DNA of 64,000 nt from positions 124,001 to 188,000 of the forward strand of contig JAZJZX010000007.1 of NCBI GenBank assembly GCA_040389445.1. Direction: 5' to 3'. The notes under the pieces were generated by a model. The model made no database searches and was not told the DNA's origin. It worked only from the letters and a program-made list of their open reading frames with translations. The position numbers and the translations under genes were made by a program. Source of the DNA: UBA5189 sp040389445 (lineage in GTDB: Bacteria > Chloroflexota > Limnocylindria > Limnocylindrales > CSP1-4). Below, in pieces: positions 48,342 to 56,736 of this stretch (position 1 is its first letter; every line of letters begins with the position of its first letter).

Positions 48342-48524
48342 CTATGAGCAGCCGCTGCTCGCATCATTCATCCAGTACCTAAACGTCACGGGAGACGTGC
48401 ACCATGCCGAGCCACCGTTCGGCGAGTAGTCGAACAATGAGCCAGCCGCTGCATTGACGTAGACATGGTCCGACGTGCGACGGTACTGAGATACCGAGAA
48501 GGGCAGCCGCCTCCACCCCCGCAA
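48342..48524 (-). pseudogene. C-terminal remnant of a secreted protein
   Basis: A 60-codon frame without signal peptide. Its C-terminus VYVNAAAGSLFDYSPNGGSA then WCTSPVTFRYWMNDASSGCS has the aromatic, Ser/Gly-rich, Cys-containing character of the secreted proteins at 17480 and 40812. It is probably the 3' end of a lost secreted gene that preceded the anchored protein at 47823. Confidence 0.45.
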
Positions 48525-48615
48525 TGACCCGCCGGTATCTCATCTACCCTCCAAGGCACGGCGCTCAGAGCTCAATGCCCATGCTGCTCGGATGGGGCGG
48601 GCCAGTCAAGACGAC

Positions 48616-48650
48616 TTCGATCAGTTTCGATCAGGTTGTCTTTCGATCAG
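48616..48650. repeat. three copies of TTCGATCAG
   Basis: TTCGATCAG starts at 48616, 48626 and 48642 in the 48525-48896 gene-free stretch. It could be a regulator-binding cluster or decayed repeat. Nothing else is visible in this stretch. Confidence 0.5.
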
Positions 48651-48896
48651 GTGGTTCGAGCTGGACACCCGGCATTGACCCGTTGGAGCCTCGATAACCC
48701 ACGCGTTGCTGGGTCCGGCGATGGCTGCACACCGACCAATGGTCCGGCACCAGATAAGTCGCAGCTAAGGGCCTCCACCTATCGTCCGAGATGGCTGGAG
48801 ATGGGGTGGATCGGTTAGGTCTGGACGGGATACGTGGTGGTCCGGAGGGGTCACCGATCCCCCGAAGGTCCGGGGTCCACCAGTACTTTGGCCTCA

Positions 48897-48925
48897 TTGA
48901 GGGCACGCGTCGGTATCAGCAGGAT
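48897..48925 (+). promoter_or_regulatory. possible promoter of small membrane-peptide gene
   Basis: TTGAGG at 48897-48902, 17-bp spacer, CAGGAT at 48920-48925. It would give a leader of about 50 nt containing the small hairpin CCGGT-ACGGAA-ACCGG. Confidence 0.35.
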
Positions 48926-48982
48926 AGGTCCCCCGGTACGGAAACCGGACGGAATCATCCTCAAGCACGGGAGTGCCCAGAC

Positions 48983-49081
48983 ATGAAGCACCGGATGCAG
49001 CGGGCCTGGAAGCTCGCACTCGCCGTCGCTCCGCTCGCCGCCATCGCGGTGGTCGAAGCGGCCATGAAGCGCTGGTTCTAG
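48983..49081 (+). CDS. 32-residue single-helix membrane peptide
   Basis: A short gene with a basic N-terminus (MKHRMQRAWK), a hydrophobic helix (LALAVAPLAAIAVVEAAM) and basic end KRWF. GGGAG lies 8 nt before the ATG. Two hairpins, the second a strong terminator, follow within 90 bp, so this is a self-contained transcription unit. Positive flanks around one helix are typical of small membrane regulators or type I toxin-like peptides. No homologue recognised. Confidence 0.6.
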   Translation: MKHRMQRAWKLALAVAPLAAIAVVEAAMKRWF

Positions 49082-49102
49082 GACAGAACACCAGACACTC
49101 GA

Positions 49103-49120
49103 CCGGCACCCTCCTGCCGG
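49103..49120 (+). ncRNA. stem-loop with C-rich loop in 3' UTR of small-peptide gene
   Basis: Perfect 6-bp stem CCGGCA/TGCCGG closing the loop CCCTCC. The same loop recurs in the terminator hairpin just downstream. C-rich loops complementary to GGAGG ribosome sites are known in regulatory RNAs of other bacteria. Confidence 0.5.
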
Positions 49121-49131
49121 GCGAACACCGC

Positions 49132-49169
49132 AACGAGACCCGGACCCTCCTCCGGGTCTCGTTCGTTTT
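49132..49169 (+). terminator. intrinsic terminator
   Basis: Perfect 13-bp stem (AACGAGACCCGGA with its complement), loop CCCTCC, then CGTTTT. It is the clearest Rho-independent terminator in the window and ends the small-peptide transcript. Confidence 0.88.
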
Positions 49170-49181
49170 CCGGGACACCGG

Positions 49182-49350
49182 CGGGGGCCGGCGGGTCAGG
49201 CCGGGGCCGGCGGGTCAGGCCGGGGCCGGCGGGTCAGGCCGGGCGCCGGCGGGTCAGGCCGGGGCCGGCGGGTCAGGCCGGGGCCGGCGGGTCTGCCATA
49301 CCGATCGGGGCGGCGGGTCTGCCATACCGATCGGGGCCGGCGGGTCAGGC
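49182..49350. repeat. GGCCGGCGGGTCAGGCCG tandem array
   Basis: About six head-to-tail units of 18 bp (GGCCGGCGGGTCAGGCCG, with one expanded unit), then a second unit type containing GGTCTGCCATACCGATCGGG repeated twice and a variant. The 15-bp core also occurs at 3456-3470. No spacers or coding function seen. Confidence 0.92.
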
Positions 49351-49390
49351 CACACCGATCGGCACCGCCGAGCGCAACTGATCCCTGCGG

Positions 49391-52300
49391 TCAGCGCGCC
49401 CGAACCGGCACCAGGTCCAGCCGAACGGCGATCATCGCGGCCTCCACCCGGCCGGACACACCGAGCTTGGACAGGATGTTCCCGACATGAACACCGACGG
49501 TCTTCTGGCTGATGAACAGGCGCTCCCCGATCTCGCGGTTCGTCCGTCCCTGGACGATCAGCCCGAGCACCTCGCGCTCGCGGTTGGAAAGTCCAAAGGC
49601 GGCGTCCGGCCGGAGCTCCGGGGGACCGACGAAATCGGCCGCGATTCCCTGCTCGCCCGTCCCGATCGATCGGCCTTCGCCCGAACGACGTCCGGTATCG
49701 CGCCGCGGGTCGAGGCTCGAGTCGCTCCTTCCGTCGCTCGAACCACTCGAGCCACCGTCGGGCGTCCTCTCGCCCGGAGCGCCGGCGCGGTCGTCCGGTC
49801 CTGCCGCCTCGTCCGGCGCACCGTCCGTCAGGAGTGATTCAGGTGCCGGCGGCAGCGTGATGAGGGCCCGGCGAGCGAGCGTTTCCAGCTCCCGCAGGAG
49901 GGGTGCCGCGCCGAGTTCGCGCGCGATGCGGACGGCTTCCAGCAGTGGCCCTCGTCCCGCGGCACGGCCCACGCGGGCATCGACGGCGGGCAGCGAGGCC
50001 TCCGCCTGGCGCCAGCGTGCCCGGGCAACCTGGTAGGGATCACCCACCCGTTCCCAGGCGCGGGCGACGGAATCCCACGCGGCGGCGAGGTCACGACCGT
50101 CCAGGCGGGCCGCGTACGCCCGCGCCGTCGCGAGCTGCGCCTCGGCCTCACTCCGGCTGGCGGCGTCGGCGGGGACGCCACTCGAGCGAAGTGCGGCCTC
50201 GGCCTCCTTGAGGACGACGGCTGCCCGCTCGCGGGCCGAGGCAATGTCGGCAATGGCGCGACGCTCGTGGGCATCGGCAACGATGGCCGCCTGCACCTCG
50301 AGATAGGTCGCGGCCATGCGCGCCACGAGCACCCAGTCCTCGGTGCCGCGGACAGCGGACCAGCCGAGTTCCGCGGCGCTGGCCGCATCGCCCATGTCGC
50401 CCCGCCACATCGAGAAGGACGCGGCCGCCCGACTGGCCGGGACGATGGACTGGGGATCGGGGGCGTTGCGGAGATCGAGCAACCGGCGACCCAGCAGGCG
50501 CGCCGCAAGCTCGCCCGAGGCGGACTCGACCTCGAGCATCGCCGATGTCACGGCGGCATCGGCAAAGGCGTCCGCTGCGGGACTCCACTCGAGTGCCGTG
50601 CGAATGGCGGCCCGCGCCTCGGTCCAGCGGCCGGTGAGGAACAGGGCCTCGGCCACGTTGCCCCGCAGGGCGTTGCCGTAGACCGTCTCCAGACCGAACT
50701 CGCGGGCGCGCTCGATCGCCGCGTTCGTGGCCGCGATGGCCTCCGGGCCGCGATGGAGGAGCGTCAGGGCCGTGGTCAGGTTCAGCACGGCGCGGAAGTA
50801 GTCGTCTGCCTCCCCGACCTCGAGCGCGATGTCCCGGGCTGCTTCCAGGAGCCCGATGGCCCCGGCCGGGTCGGCCCCCCAGGCGCGAGCGATCCCGAGC
50901 GTACAGGTGGCGTGCCCCTCCGCGGCGCGGCCCCCGCGACCCGCCGCCCGGGCTGTCTCGATGGCCTCGCCGGCAACCGCCTCGGCTTCGCCGAACGTCC
51001 CGAGCAGCATCAGGGTCTGCGCCAGCGACCCGAGCACCTGGGCGCGGAGGAGGGTTGCTCCCCTCGGCACGAGGCCGGCGGCACGGCGGTGCTCCGCGAG
51101 TGCCCTGTCGTGATGACCGAGCGTCCGTTCGACGCGCCCCCGCCGTTCGTGGAGGCCCGCCAGCACCTGGGCGTCCTCTCGTTCGCCGAATGCCTTCGTG
51201 GCCGCCTCGAGATACGACGCGGCACGCTCGGGCAGGCCCGCGGCGGCCGCAACGTCGGCGGTCTGGATGAGCAGCTCGGCCGCCGCCCGATCGGTCGTGC
51301 CCTCCGTACCGAGCTCCATCGCAAGCTCCAGGGCGGAGAGGTGATCCAATTCGGCACCGCGCTCCGCCGCCAGTGCCGCAACGTCGAGGAGGGCGGTCCG
51401 AGCCTGTCCCAGATCGTGGGCGGCCAGCGCGTGACGGGCGCGCGCGGCCGGACCGAGTCCCGGGGTTCCTGCGAGGGCCCGGTGAACGTCGCGTCGCTCG
51501 ATCGGCAGCAGGTCCTCCTCGACGGCCCGGGCGATCAGCTCGTGCCGCATGTCGAGGGAACCGTCCGGCCGCTCGATGAGGAAGCCGTGCTCGAGGGCCT
51601 CGTCCACGCCGGCCCGGAGGTCGGCGTCGAGGCCGTCCGCGCCCCGGCGCGGACGTGTCGATGAGCGTCCCGGGAGTTCGGCGCTTGCTCGCTCGAGTTC
51701 TCCGGCGATCGCCTGCAGGGTGACACGGGAGACGGGCTCGCCGAACGGAGCAATGAGGCGCACCACGCGGCGGCACTCCACGGTGCGGAGGGCGAGCCTG
51801 GCGGTGACGAGCCCCCGAAGGGACGTTCCGAGCGAGACGCCGGCCAGTTCGCGACGAGCCGCGAGGACTTCCTCGGCGAGCAGGGGGTTGCGGCCCGATC
51901 GCTCCGCGGTGAGCAGCAGCAGGGCCGCGGTCGGCCGCTGCCCTTCGATGGCGGCGATCAACTGGGCCAGCTCGTCGCGGCCCATCGGCTCGAGATCCAG
52001 TCGATCCGGAGGGTCGGCGGTGTCGGCGATCGCCGCCAAATCGGCCAGGACCGCGGCGCTCACCGCCGTGCGATCCGTTCCGTAGGTGGCCAGGAAGCAG
52101 ATGCGTCCGGGCCGCTTCACGCGCGCGAGGAAGACGGCCAAGGATCGCGTCGCGGCGTCGGCCAGGTGCAGGTCCTCCAGGACGAGCAGGACCGGCTGCC
52201 GATCGGCGGCCCGCTCCAGGACGCCGAGCACGGCCTCGGCCACCCACGCCGCCCGTCGATCCGGACCCACGCGGAGGCCCGCCCCCGCGGGTCGAGCCTC

Positions 52301-52651
52301 GACCATGTCGGGCAGGAGCATGGCAAGCGCGTCGGCCCCGGGCCCGAGCACGCGCCGCCGCTCTTGGGCGTCGAGATCTCCGAGAAACGCGCAGAGCCCG
52401 GCAACCGCGGGCGCGTAGGGTTCGAGCGATCGGCCGGGCCAGGCACGCCATCGGAGCACGGTGAACGGCCTCGCGAGTCGACCGACCCGCAGGACGCTCT
52501 CGTCCACGAGCCGGCTGACGCCGCTGCCGCCGGGGCCGGTGATCAGCAGGCGATGGCCATGCCCGTCGGCCGCCGCCTCGAGCGCGACCGCGATCCGGGA
52601 CAGCACCCGGTCCCTTCCGACGAACCGCGCGCTCGATATTCCAGTCGGCAT
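49391..52651 (-). CDS. large LuxR-family ATPase regulator (LAL/MalT-like)
   Basis: A 1086-residue regulator. N-terminal AAA/NACHT-like ATPase: FVGRDRVLSRIAVALEAAAD, degenerate Walker A LLITGPGGSGVSRLV (Lys replaced by Val), Walker B PVLLVLEDLHLADAATRSLA. A long helical-repeat (TPR-like) middle, Ala/Arg-rich, spans about 400-930. The C-terminal LuxR helix-turn-helix is GLSNREREVLGLIVQGRTNR then EIGERLFISQKTVGVHVGNI. Before it is a low-complexity linker of about 100 residues. Such proteins sense small molecules through the repeat domain. It is divergent from an orphan DNA methyltransferase, 71 bp apart. The Walker A change may impair ATP hydrolysis. Confidence 0.9.
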   Translation of the reverse strand: MPTGISSARFVGRDRVLSRIAVALEAAADGHGHRLLITGPGGSGVSRLVDESVLRVGRLARPFTVLRWRAWPGRSLEPYAPAVAGLCAFLGDLDAQERRRVLGPGADALAMLLPDMVEARPAGAGLRVGPDRRAAWVAEAVLGVLERAADRQPVLLVLEDLHLADAATRSLAVFLARVKRPGRICFLATYGTDRTAVSAAVLADLAAIADTADPPDRLDLEPMGRDELAQLIAAIEGQRPTAALLLLTAERSGRNPLLAEEVLAARRELAGVSLGTSLRGLVTARLALRTVECRRVVRLIAPFGEPVSRVTLQAIAGELERASAELPGRSSTRPRRGADGLDADLRAGVDEALEHGFLIERPDGSLDMRHELIARAVEEDLLPIERRDVHRALAGTPGLGPAARARHALAAHDLGQARTALLDVAALAAERGAELDHLSALELAMELGTEGTTDRAAAELLIQTADVAAAAGLPERAASYLEAATKAFGEREDAQVLAGLHERRGRVERTLGHHDRALAEHRRAAGLVPRGATLLRAQVLGSLAQTLMLLGTFGEAEAVAGEAIETARAAGRGGRAAEGHATCTLGIARAWGADPAGAIGLLEAARDIALEVGEADDYFRAVLNLTTALTLLHRGPEAIAATNAAIERAREFGLETVYGNALRGNVAEALFLTGRWTEARAAIRTALEWSPAADAFADAAVTSAMLEVESASGELAARLLGRRLLDLRNAPDPQSIVPASRAAASFSMWRGDMGDAASAAELGWSAVRGTEDWVLVARMAATYLEVQAAIVADAHERRAIADIASARERAAVVLKEAEAALRSSGVPADAASRSEAEAQLATARAYAARLDGRDLAAAWDSVARAWERVGDPYQVARARWRQAEASLPAVDARVGRAAGRGPLLEAVRIARELGAAPLLRELETLARRALITLPPAPESLLTDGAPDEAAGPDDRAGAPGERTPDGGSSGSSDGRSDSSLDPRRDTGRRSGEGRSIGTGEQGIAADFVGPPELRPDAAFGLSNREREVLGLIVQGRTNREIGERLFISQKTVGVHVGNILSKLGVSGRVEAAMIAVRLDLVPVRAR

Positions 52652-52710
52652 GCTCGCATCGTGCCACACGCGACCAACGCCGATCCGATGCGCGGGCCGG
52701 CCCGCATCGC

Positions 52711-52716
52711 TAGGCT
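52711..52716 (+). promoter_or_regulatory. -10 box of DNA methyltransferase gene
   Basis: TAGGCT, 6 nt before GTG 52723; leaderless. On the other strand CACGAT (52663-52658) lies 6 nt before the LuxR-type ATG at 52651. Confidence 0.45.
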
Positions 52717-52722
52717 GGCGCG

Positions 52723-53676
52723 GTGCCCGATCCCCGCCCCGTCCCGCACCCTCGAAATCACCTGAACGAGCTCTCCGGTGAGGAGTGGCTCTATTTCACG
52801 AAATCGCTCTGGACCACCGCCTATCCATCGGAGCTCGGGCATGCCCTGCGCCGTCGGCACGGCGCGAACAAGCCGCCCCGTCTGATGGCCAAGCTCATCG
52901 AGTTCTTCACGGTCGGCGGGGAGACGGTGCTGGACCCGTTCGCCGGCGTGGGCGGGACGCTCCTCGGCGCGGCCATCGCTCGAACGCCGCGCCGGGCCAT
53001 CGGGTTGGAGCTGTCGCCGCAGTGGGCCGCGGTGTATGACGCCGTCGTGGCCGGCGCGAACGTCGAGCGCGGAGGTGCCGGCCCGGATCTCGCCGACCTG
53101 GGGCCGCACGACCCCGGTGGACCACGAACTTTTGACCCGTCCGGCTGTGAGTTCCGGGTCGGCGACGCCCTGGCGCTGCTCCCGAAGATCGCCGAGGCGT
53201 CGATCGATTTCGTCGCCACGGACCCGCCCTACAACGTCCAGCTCCCGATGACCATGGCCGGCGGGGCTCTTGCGGCGTCGCACGCAAACCGTCGAACCGA
53301 CTACGCCATGGTCACCGACGATCCCGCGGATCTGGCCAATCTGGCCGACTACGCCCAGTTCCTCGACCGCATGACCGACGTGCTCGGCCAGTTGCACCGC
53401 GTCCTTCGTCCGGGTCGCTATGCGGCCCTGATCGTGCGCGATGCCTATCAGCAGGGACGGTACGTCTTCACGGGGTCGGATCTCGCCGCGCGAGCCGAAT
53501 CGGTCGGCTTCGTGACCAAGGGGGACATCGTCTGGTATCAGGCCGGCACGCGACTGCGGCCCTATGGCTATCCGTCCGGCTTCGTCCCGAACATCGTCCA
53601 CCAGCACATCCTGGTGCTGCGTCGCGAACCCGGCCCCCGTATTCGGGCGATCCGCAGGAAATCGGACCAGGGCTAG
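52723..53676 (+). CDS. orphan DNA (N4/N6) methyltransferase
   Basis: A 317-residue SAM-dependent DNA methylase. N-terminal NELSGEEWLYFTKSLWTTAY and NKPPRLMAKLIEFFT precede motif I (VLDPFAGVGGTLLGAAIA). The catalytic motif IV FVATDPPYNVQLPM (DPPY) follows, then RVLRPGRYAALIVRDAY. The motif order I then IV fits alpha- or gamma-type aminomethyltransferases; DPPY is compatible with N6-adenine or N4-cytosine. No restriction endonuclease or other defence gene is next to it, so an epigenetic or regulatory role is plausible. The GTG start is supported by the -10 box. Confidence 0.88.
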   Translation: MPDPRPVPHPRNHLNELSGEEWLYFTKSLWTTAYPSELGHALRRRHGANKPPRLMAKLIEFFTVGGETVLDPFAGVGGTLLGAAIARTPRRAIGLELSPQWAAVYDAVVAGANVERGGAGPDLADLGPHDPGGPRTFDPSGCEFRVGDALALLPKIAEASIDFVATDPPYNVQLPMTMAGGALAASHANRRTDYAMVTDDPADLANLADYAQFLDRMTDVLGQLHRVLRPGRYAALIVRDAYQQGRYVFTGSDLAARAESVGFVTKGDIVWYQAGTRLRPYGYPSGFVPNIVHQHILVLRREPGPRIRAIRRKSDQG

Positions 53677-55094
53677 GTGGCCCGGCGCTGAAGGCTGCGC
53701 GCCGCCAGCAGGGCGGCGAGGGCGTTCTCGGCGTCGGGCGGTGGCTCGAAGTCGCCGGCCCCCCATGCCCGAGGGGTCGCCTCCAGCGGCTCGCTCAGGG
53801 CGGTCCGGTGAATCCAGCCCCGCCGGCCGTCCGGACAGACCACTTCCAGATACGCCCCGCTGCGTCGCTCAACCTGGACCTCGTCACCGGCTGTGACCTC
53901 GCCGATGCGCATCGAGCGAAGCTCGTCCGGCTGGTCGAGGAGCGCCGCCACGGTATACCTGACCCGGCGACGCTCCGCATCCATGGGGACGCCGGCCGGC
54001 TGGATCGAGAACGCCATGGGCTCGCGGATCGGCAACGGATCCCTGACGGGATCAGCCTTGCGCGCCGCCATCAAGGACGGCCTGCGCCATCGAGGCATCA
54101 GGGCCTCGAGATCCACCGGCTCAGCGAGCCCGGCGCCGGCGGCGATGCCGAGGCCCGTCGATGCCTGCGCCTGCAGGACGGAATCGGGGTCCGGCGATTC
54201 TGCGTCGCGGCGCTTCTTGTTGAAGATCAGGAAGGCCATCCACGTGGTGACCGCCGTCGACGCCACGAGCATCGCGGGAGCGGTCGGCAAGTGGCCGGGG
54301 CCCTGCAGTCCGAGCGCGGCCATGCCGCCGTCGAAGGAGCCGCCCAGCCAGGGGGCGAACGCGGCATCCGGTCCTCCGGTGCCTGACGACGGGTGGGACC
54401 CGCCGGCGCCCGACGACCCGCCGGCGCCCGAACCACTCTTGGGAGGCAGCTGACCACCCGATGAGCCGTCCACCCCGCCCACGACGAGCAACGGTGGCGG
54501 TTCGGGGCTCGCGGCCGGGCTCTCGGCCGCGCTCGCGGCCTGGCTCGCGGCCGGGCTCGGGGAGCGATTCGCCGCCGGGCGTGCCGTGGGATTCGCCGTC
54601 GGCGAGGTTACCGGTTGCTTCGTCGGGCTCGGCGTCGGGCTTGGCGACGAGCTCGGTGTTGGCTCCGCTGCCGGGCTCGGTGTCGGGTCGGCGGCGGGCT
54701 CGATCGTGACGGTTCCGCCATCCGTCTGATCTCCGAACTTCTCACCGTCGAGCGCCTCGAAGCGGACGGACATGGTGCCGGCGGGGAGGACGGTCCGAAC
54801 GGAGAATTCGACCCCCTGCTTCCAGTCGGAACTCGTCGCCGACATGGGATAGGTCAGCGTGCCGACGACGACCCGGACGTATTCGGGTGCAGATTCCTGG
54901 GTGTTGCGATAGGTCACCTTGAAGGTGACCAGCGTCGTCGTGGTGCCGGATCTGGGCGTCACCTTCGGATGATCCAGCTTGGTCGGACCGACGGCCGCCC
55001 CGAGGGTCGGCAGGACCAGCGCGAGACAGAGCAGCCCGGCCGCCATCGAGGCGCCGAGCAGCCGGACCCCACGGGAAGGCCGTCGATCTCGCAT
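53673..55094 (-). CDS. membrane protein with extracellular Ig-like region and SH3-like domain
   Basis: A 473-residue protein. N-terminal signal/anchor (LLGASMAAGLLCLALVLPTL), an Ig-like segment (TTTLVTFKVTYRNTQESAPE; VRFEALDGEKFGDQTDGGTV), a Pro/Ser/Ala linker of about 120 residues built from short repeats, a Gly-rich stretch, and a second helix (LVASTAVTTWMAFLIFNKKR). The C-terminal domain (VRYTVAALLDQPDELRSMRI, GDEVQVERRSGAYLEVVCPD then GRRGWIH) looks like an SH3b fold, predicted cytoplasmic if the first segment is a cleaved signal. Convergent overlap of 4 bp with the methyltransferase gene. Start ATG 55094; GTG 55103 possible. Confidence 0.75.
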   Translation of the reverse strand: MRDRRPSRGVRLLGASMAAGLLCLALVLPTLGAAVGPTKLDHPKVTPRSGTTTTLVTFKVTYRNTQESAPEYVRVVVGTLTYPMSATSSDWKQGVEFSVRTVLPAGTMSVRFEALDGEKFGDQTDGGTVTIEPAADPTPSPAAEPTPSSSPSPTPSPTKQPVTSPTANPTARPAANRSPSPAASQAASAAESPAASPEPPPLLVVGGVDGSSGGQLPPKSGSGAGGSSGAGGSHPSSGTGGPDAAFAPWLGGSFDGGMAALGLQGPGHLPTAPAMLVASTAVTTWMAFLIFNKKRRDAESPDPDSVLQAQASTGLGIAAGAGLAEPVDLEALMPRWRRPSLMAARKADPVRDPLPIREPMAFSIQPAGVPMDAERRRVRYTVAALLDQPDELRSMRIGEVTAGDEVQVERRSGAYLEVVCPDGRRGWIHRTALSEPLEATPRAWGAGDFEPPPDAENALAALLAARSLQRRAT

Positions 55095-55260
55095 GTCTGG
55101 CACGCGGACACCTCGCGACAGACGGGTCGCTCCCGTCGTTGTGAGACAGCATCGCCGCGCACCGGGGGTCCGGCAATGGTACGGCCGTCCCATCGCCCCA
55201 TGACCCTGCGCCTCCCGACGCCTGGCGCCGCCCCACGGACTCCCGCGCCACGAAGTCTCG

Positions 55261-55296
55261 CGCCTCGGATCTCCCGCGCCTCGGATCTCCCGCGCC
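55261..55296. repeat. 16-bp tandem repeat in divergent intergenic region
   Basis: Two exact 16-bp units (CGCCTCGGATCTCCCG) and a partial third, within the 312-bp gene-free stretch 55095-55406 that otherwise should contain divergent promoters. Confidence 0.75.
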
Positions 55297-55406
55297 GGGC
55301 GGGTTTTCTCGAGCCCTCCCACCGATCGCCGGACATGCTGGTGGCCCGAGGGTCCTGCCCGGATGACCCGAAGGTGTCATACCCGCGCGGACCGCGATGC
55401 GCGAAC

Positions 55407-56177
55407 ATGGCGACCATGCAGGTGATCACCTCCCGGCGCCCCAGTGAAGGACGGTCCAGCGCCTGGGCCGTCGCGCGTGCCCTGCTGCTGGGGACGGCGT
55501 CCCTGGTCGGCGCAAGCATGGTCGCCTGGTCGGTATTCGGAACGGGTGTCCTCGATGCCTTCACGCCGACCGGCCGGGCCTCGCCCACGCAGCTGGTGGC
55601 CGTCGCGCTGGCGTGGACCTTCGGCCTCACGGCACCGGCCGCATTCGGCATCCTTGGTCTTGCGCGCGTCGGCGCGGCGATCGAACACCTCGCGAGCCGC
55701 CGCGTCCCGACCACCCCCGCATTCCGAGCGCGACACCTGGTGGGGGCGGACCATGCGATCGCCACCAACGTGCCGCTTCCGGATGGTAGCCGCGTCATCC
55801 CGGAGATCGTGATCGGGCCCTTCGGGGCCGCCGTGATCGAGGAGCTTCCGCCCGCGGGCGCCGTCGTGTCACGCGGCCCGCGAAGCTGGGAGGTCCGGGT
55901 TGCCGACGGACGGACGCTCCTGATCGATCACCCGCTCGAGCGGGCAACGCGGGACGCCGACCGCGTTCGTGTCTGGTTTGGCGGCGAGGACGCCGACCAT
56001 GTGGTCAAGGTCTATGCCGCGGTGGTCGGGACCGACCCTCGTGTCGAGCGGACCTCGGCGTGCGCGTCGATCAGCCCGGATCAGGTCGGACCATGGCTTG
56101 CTGCACTGCCTGCCCAGCGTTCGTTCGACGCGGATCGTCGCGAACGGATCATCCGCATGGTCCAGGCCGCCGTCTGA
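55407..56177 (+). CDS. membrane protein with nuclease-related (NERD-like) domain
   Basis: A 256-residue protein. Two N-terminal helices (VARALLLGTASLVGASMVAW; AVALAWTFGLTAPAAFGILG) precede a domain of about 140 residues: HLVGADHAIATNVPLPDGSR, VIPEIVIGPFGAAVIEELPP, then a strand/helix part. The pattern of a negatively charged strand followed by VIGPFGAAVIE resembles the core of NERD/restriction-endonuclease-like proteins of unknown role, often membrane-linked. The usual Asp-Glu-Lys catalytic residues are not all evident. ATG 55407 or 55416. Confidence 0.65.
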   Translation: MATMQVITSRRPSEGRSSAWAVARALLLGTASLVGASMVAWSVFGTGVLDAFTPTGRASPTQLVAVALAWTFGLTAPAAFGILGLARVGAAIEHLASRRVPTTPAFRARHLVGADHAIATNVPLPDGSRVIPEIVIGPFGAAVIEELPPAGAVVSRGPRSWEVRVADGRTLLIDHPLERATRDADRVRVWFGGEDADHVVKVYAAVVGTDPRVERTSACASISPDQVGPWLAALPAQRSFDADRRERIIRMVQAAV

Positions 56178-56218
56178 TCGAACGGCGTTCTCCGGCTACG
56201 CACCGTCGAGGCGGGCGA

Positions 56219-56295
56219 TGGTAGGGGAGCCTGGGCTCGAACCAGGGACCGGCCGTGTATAAGACGGCTGCTCTGACCAACTGAGCTACTCCCCC
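56219..56295 (-). tRNA. tRNA-Ile (anticodon UAU)
   Basis: Cloverleaf on the reverse strand: acceptor GGGGGAG/CTCCCCT (one G-U), D stem GCTC/GAGC, anticodon stem GCCGT/ACGGC with loop CTTATAC (anticodon TAT, reading AUA), and T stem CCTGG/CCAGG with loop TTCGAGC. Discriminator A and encoded CCA. 77 nt. A UAU isoleucine tRNA is unusual in bacteria, which normally read AUA with a lysidine-modified CAU anticodon. Confidence 0.95.
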
Positions 56296-56360
56296 GCCGC
56301 GATCCTACACCCAGCCCGAGTCCGGCCGGTCGATCGAAACCGAGCTCGCGCCCCGCGAGG

Positions 56361-56606
56361 TCAGCCGCGCAGGCCGCGCAGTCGGTCAGAAAGGGCGCGC
56401 AGGCTGAATGGCCGCGACGTCAATCCGGGCGTCGCTGTCGGCTGCGTCGCCGGCTGCTCCGACGCGATGCCCTGCTCGATGCGTTCTCGCTCCTCGTCCG
56501 TCATCGCGACGACCAGCGGCAGCTCGTCTGGGTCGAAGGGCCGGTCCGCCTGGGCAACCGCGACCACCGGTCGAGCGTAGGCCGGCGCTCCATACAGCCT
56601 GGGCAT
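56361..56606 (-). CDS. small protein of unknown function
   Basis: An 81-residue acidic soluble protein from ATG 56606 (MPRLYGAPAYARPVVAVAQA); a GTG at 56699 would extend it by 31 residues. It contains RPFDPDELPLVVAMTDEERE and a C-terminal basic helix SLRALSDRLRGLRG. The composition is protein-like, but no family is recognised. Confidence 0.5.
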   Translation of the reverse strand: MPRLYGAPAYARPVVAVAQADRPFDPDELPLVVAMTDEERERIEQGIASEQPATQPTATPGLTSRPFSLRALSDRLRGLRG

Positions 56607-56736
56607 GGCTACATGACGGGTTTCTTCCGCGGACACGATCGGCCTCAGCTCCCTCGCATGACCGGCAGGCACCGGATTCGCAGGACACCATACCGTCACG
56701 GATGGGCCATGCCAACCCGGAAATGCTGCCGGCGCT

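Noticed and set aside
49182..49350. Possible CRISPR array or REP cluster
   Set aside because: Contiguous 18-bp units without unique spacers; only a simple tandem repeat is supported.
50148..52667. Reverse open frame of 839 codons and forward frame of 465 codons overlapping the LuxR-type gene
   Set aside because: Arg/Pro/Gly-rich shadow frames; the frame with ATPase and LuxR motifs is clearly the coding one.
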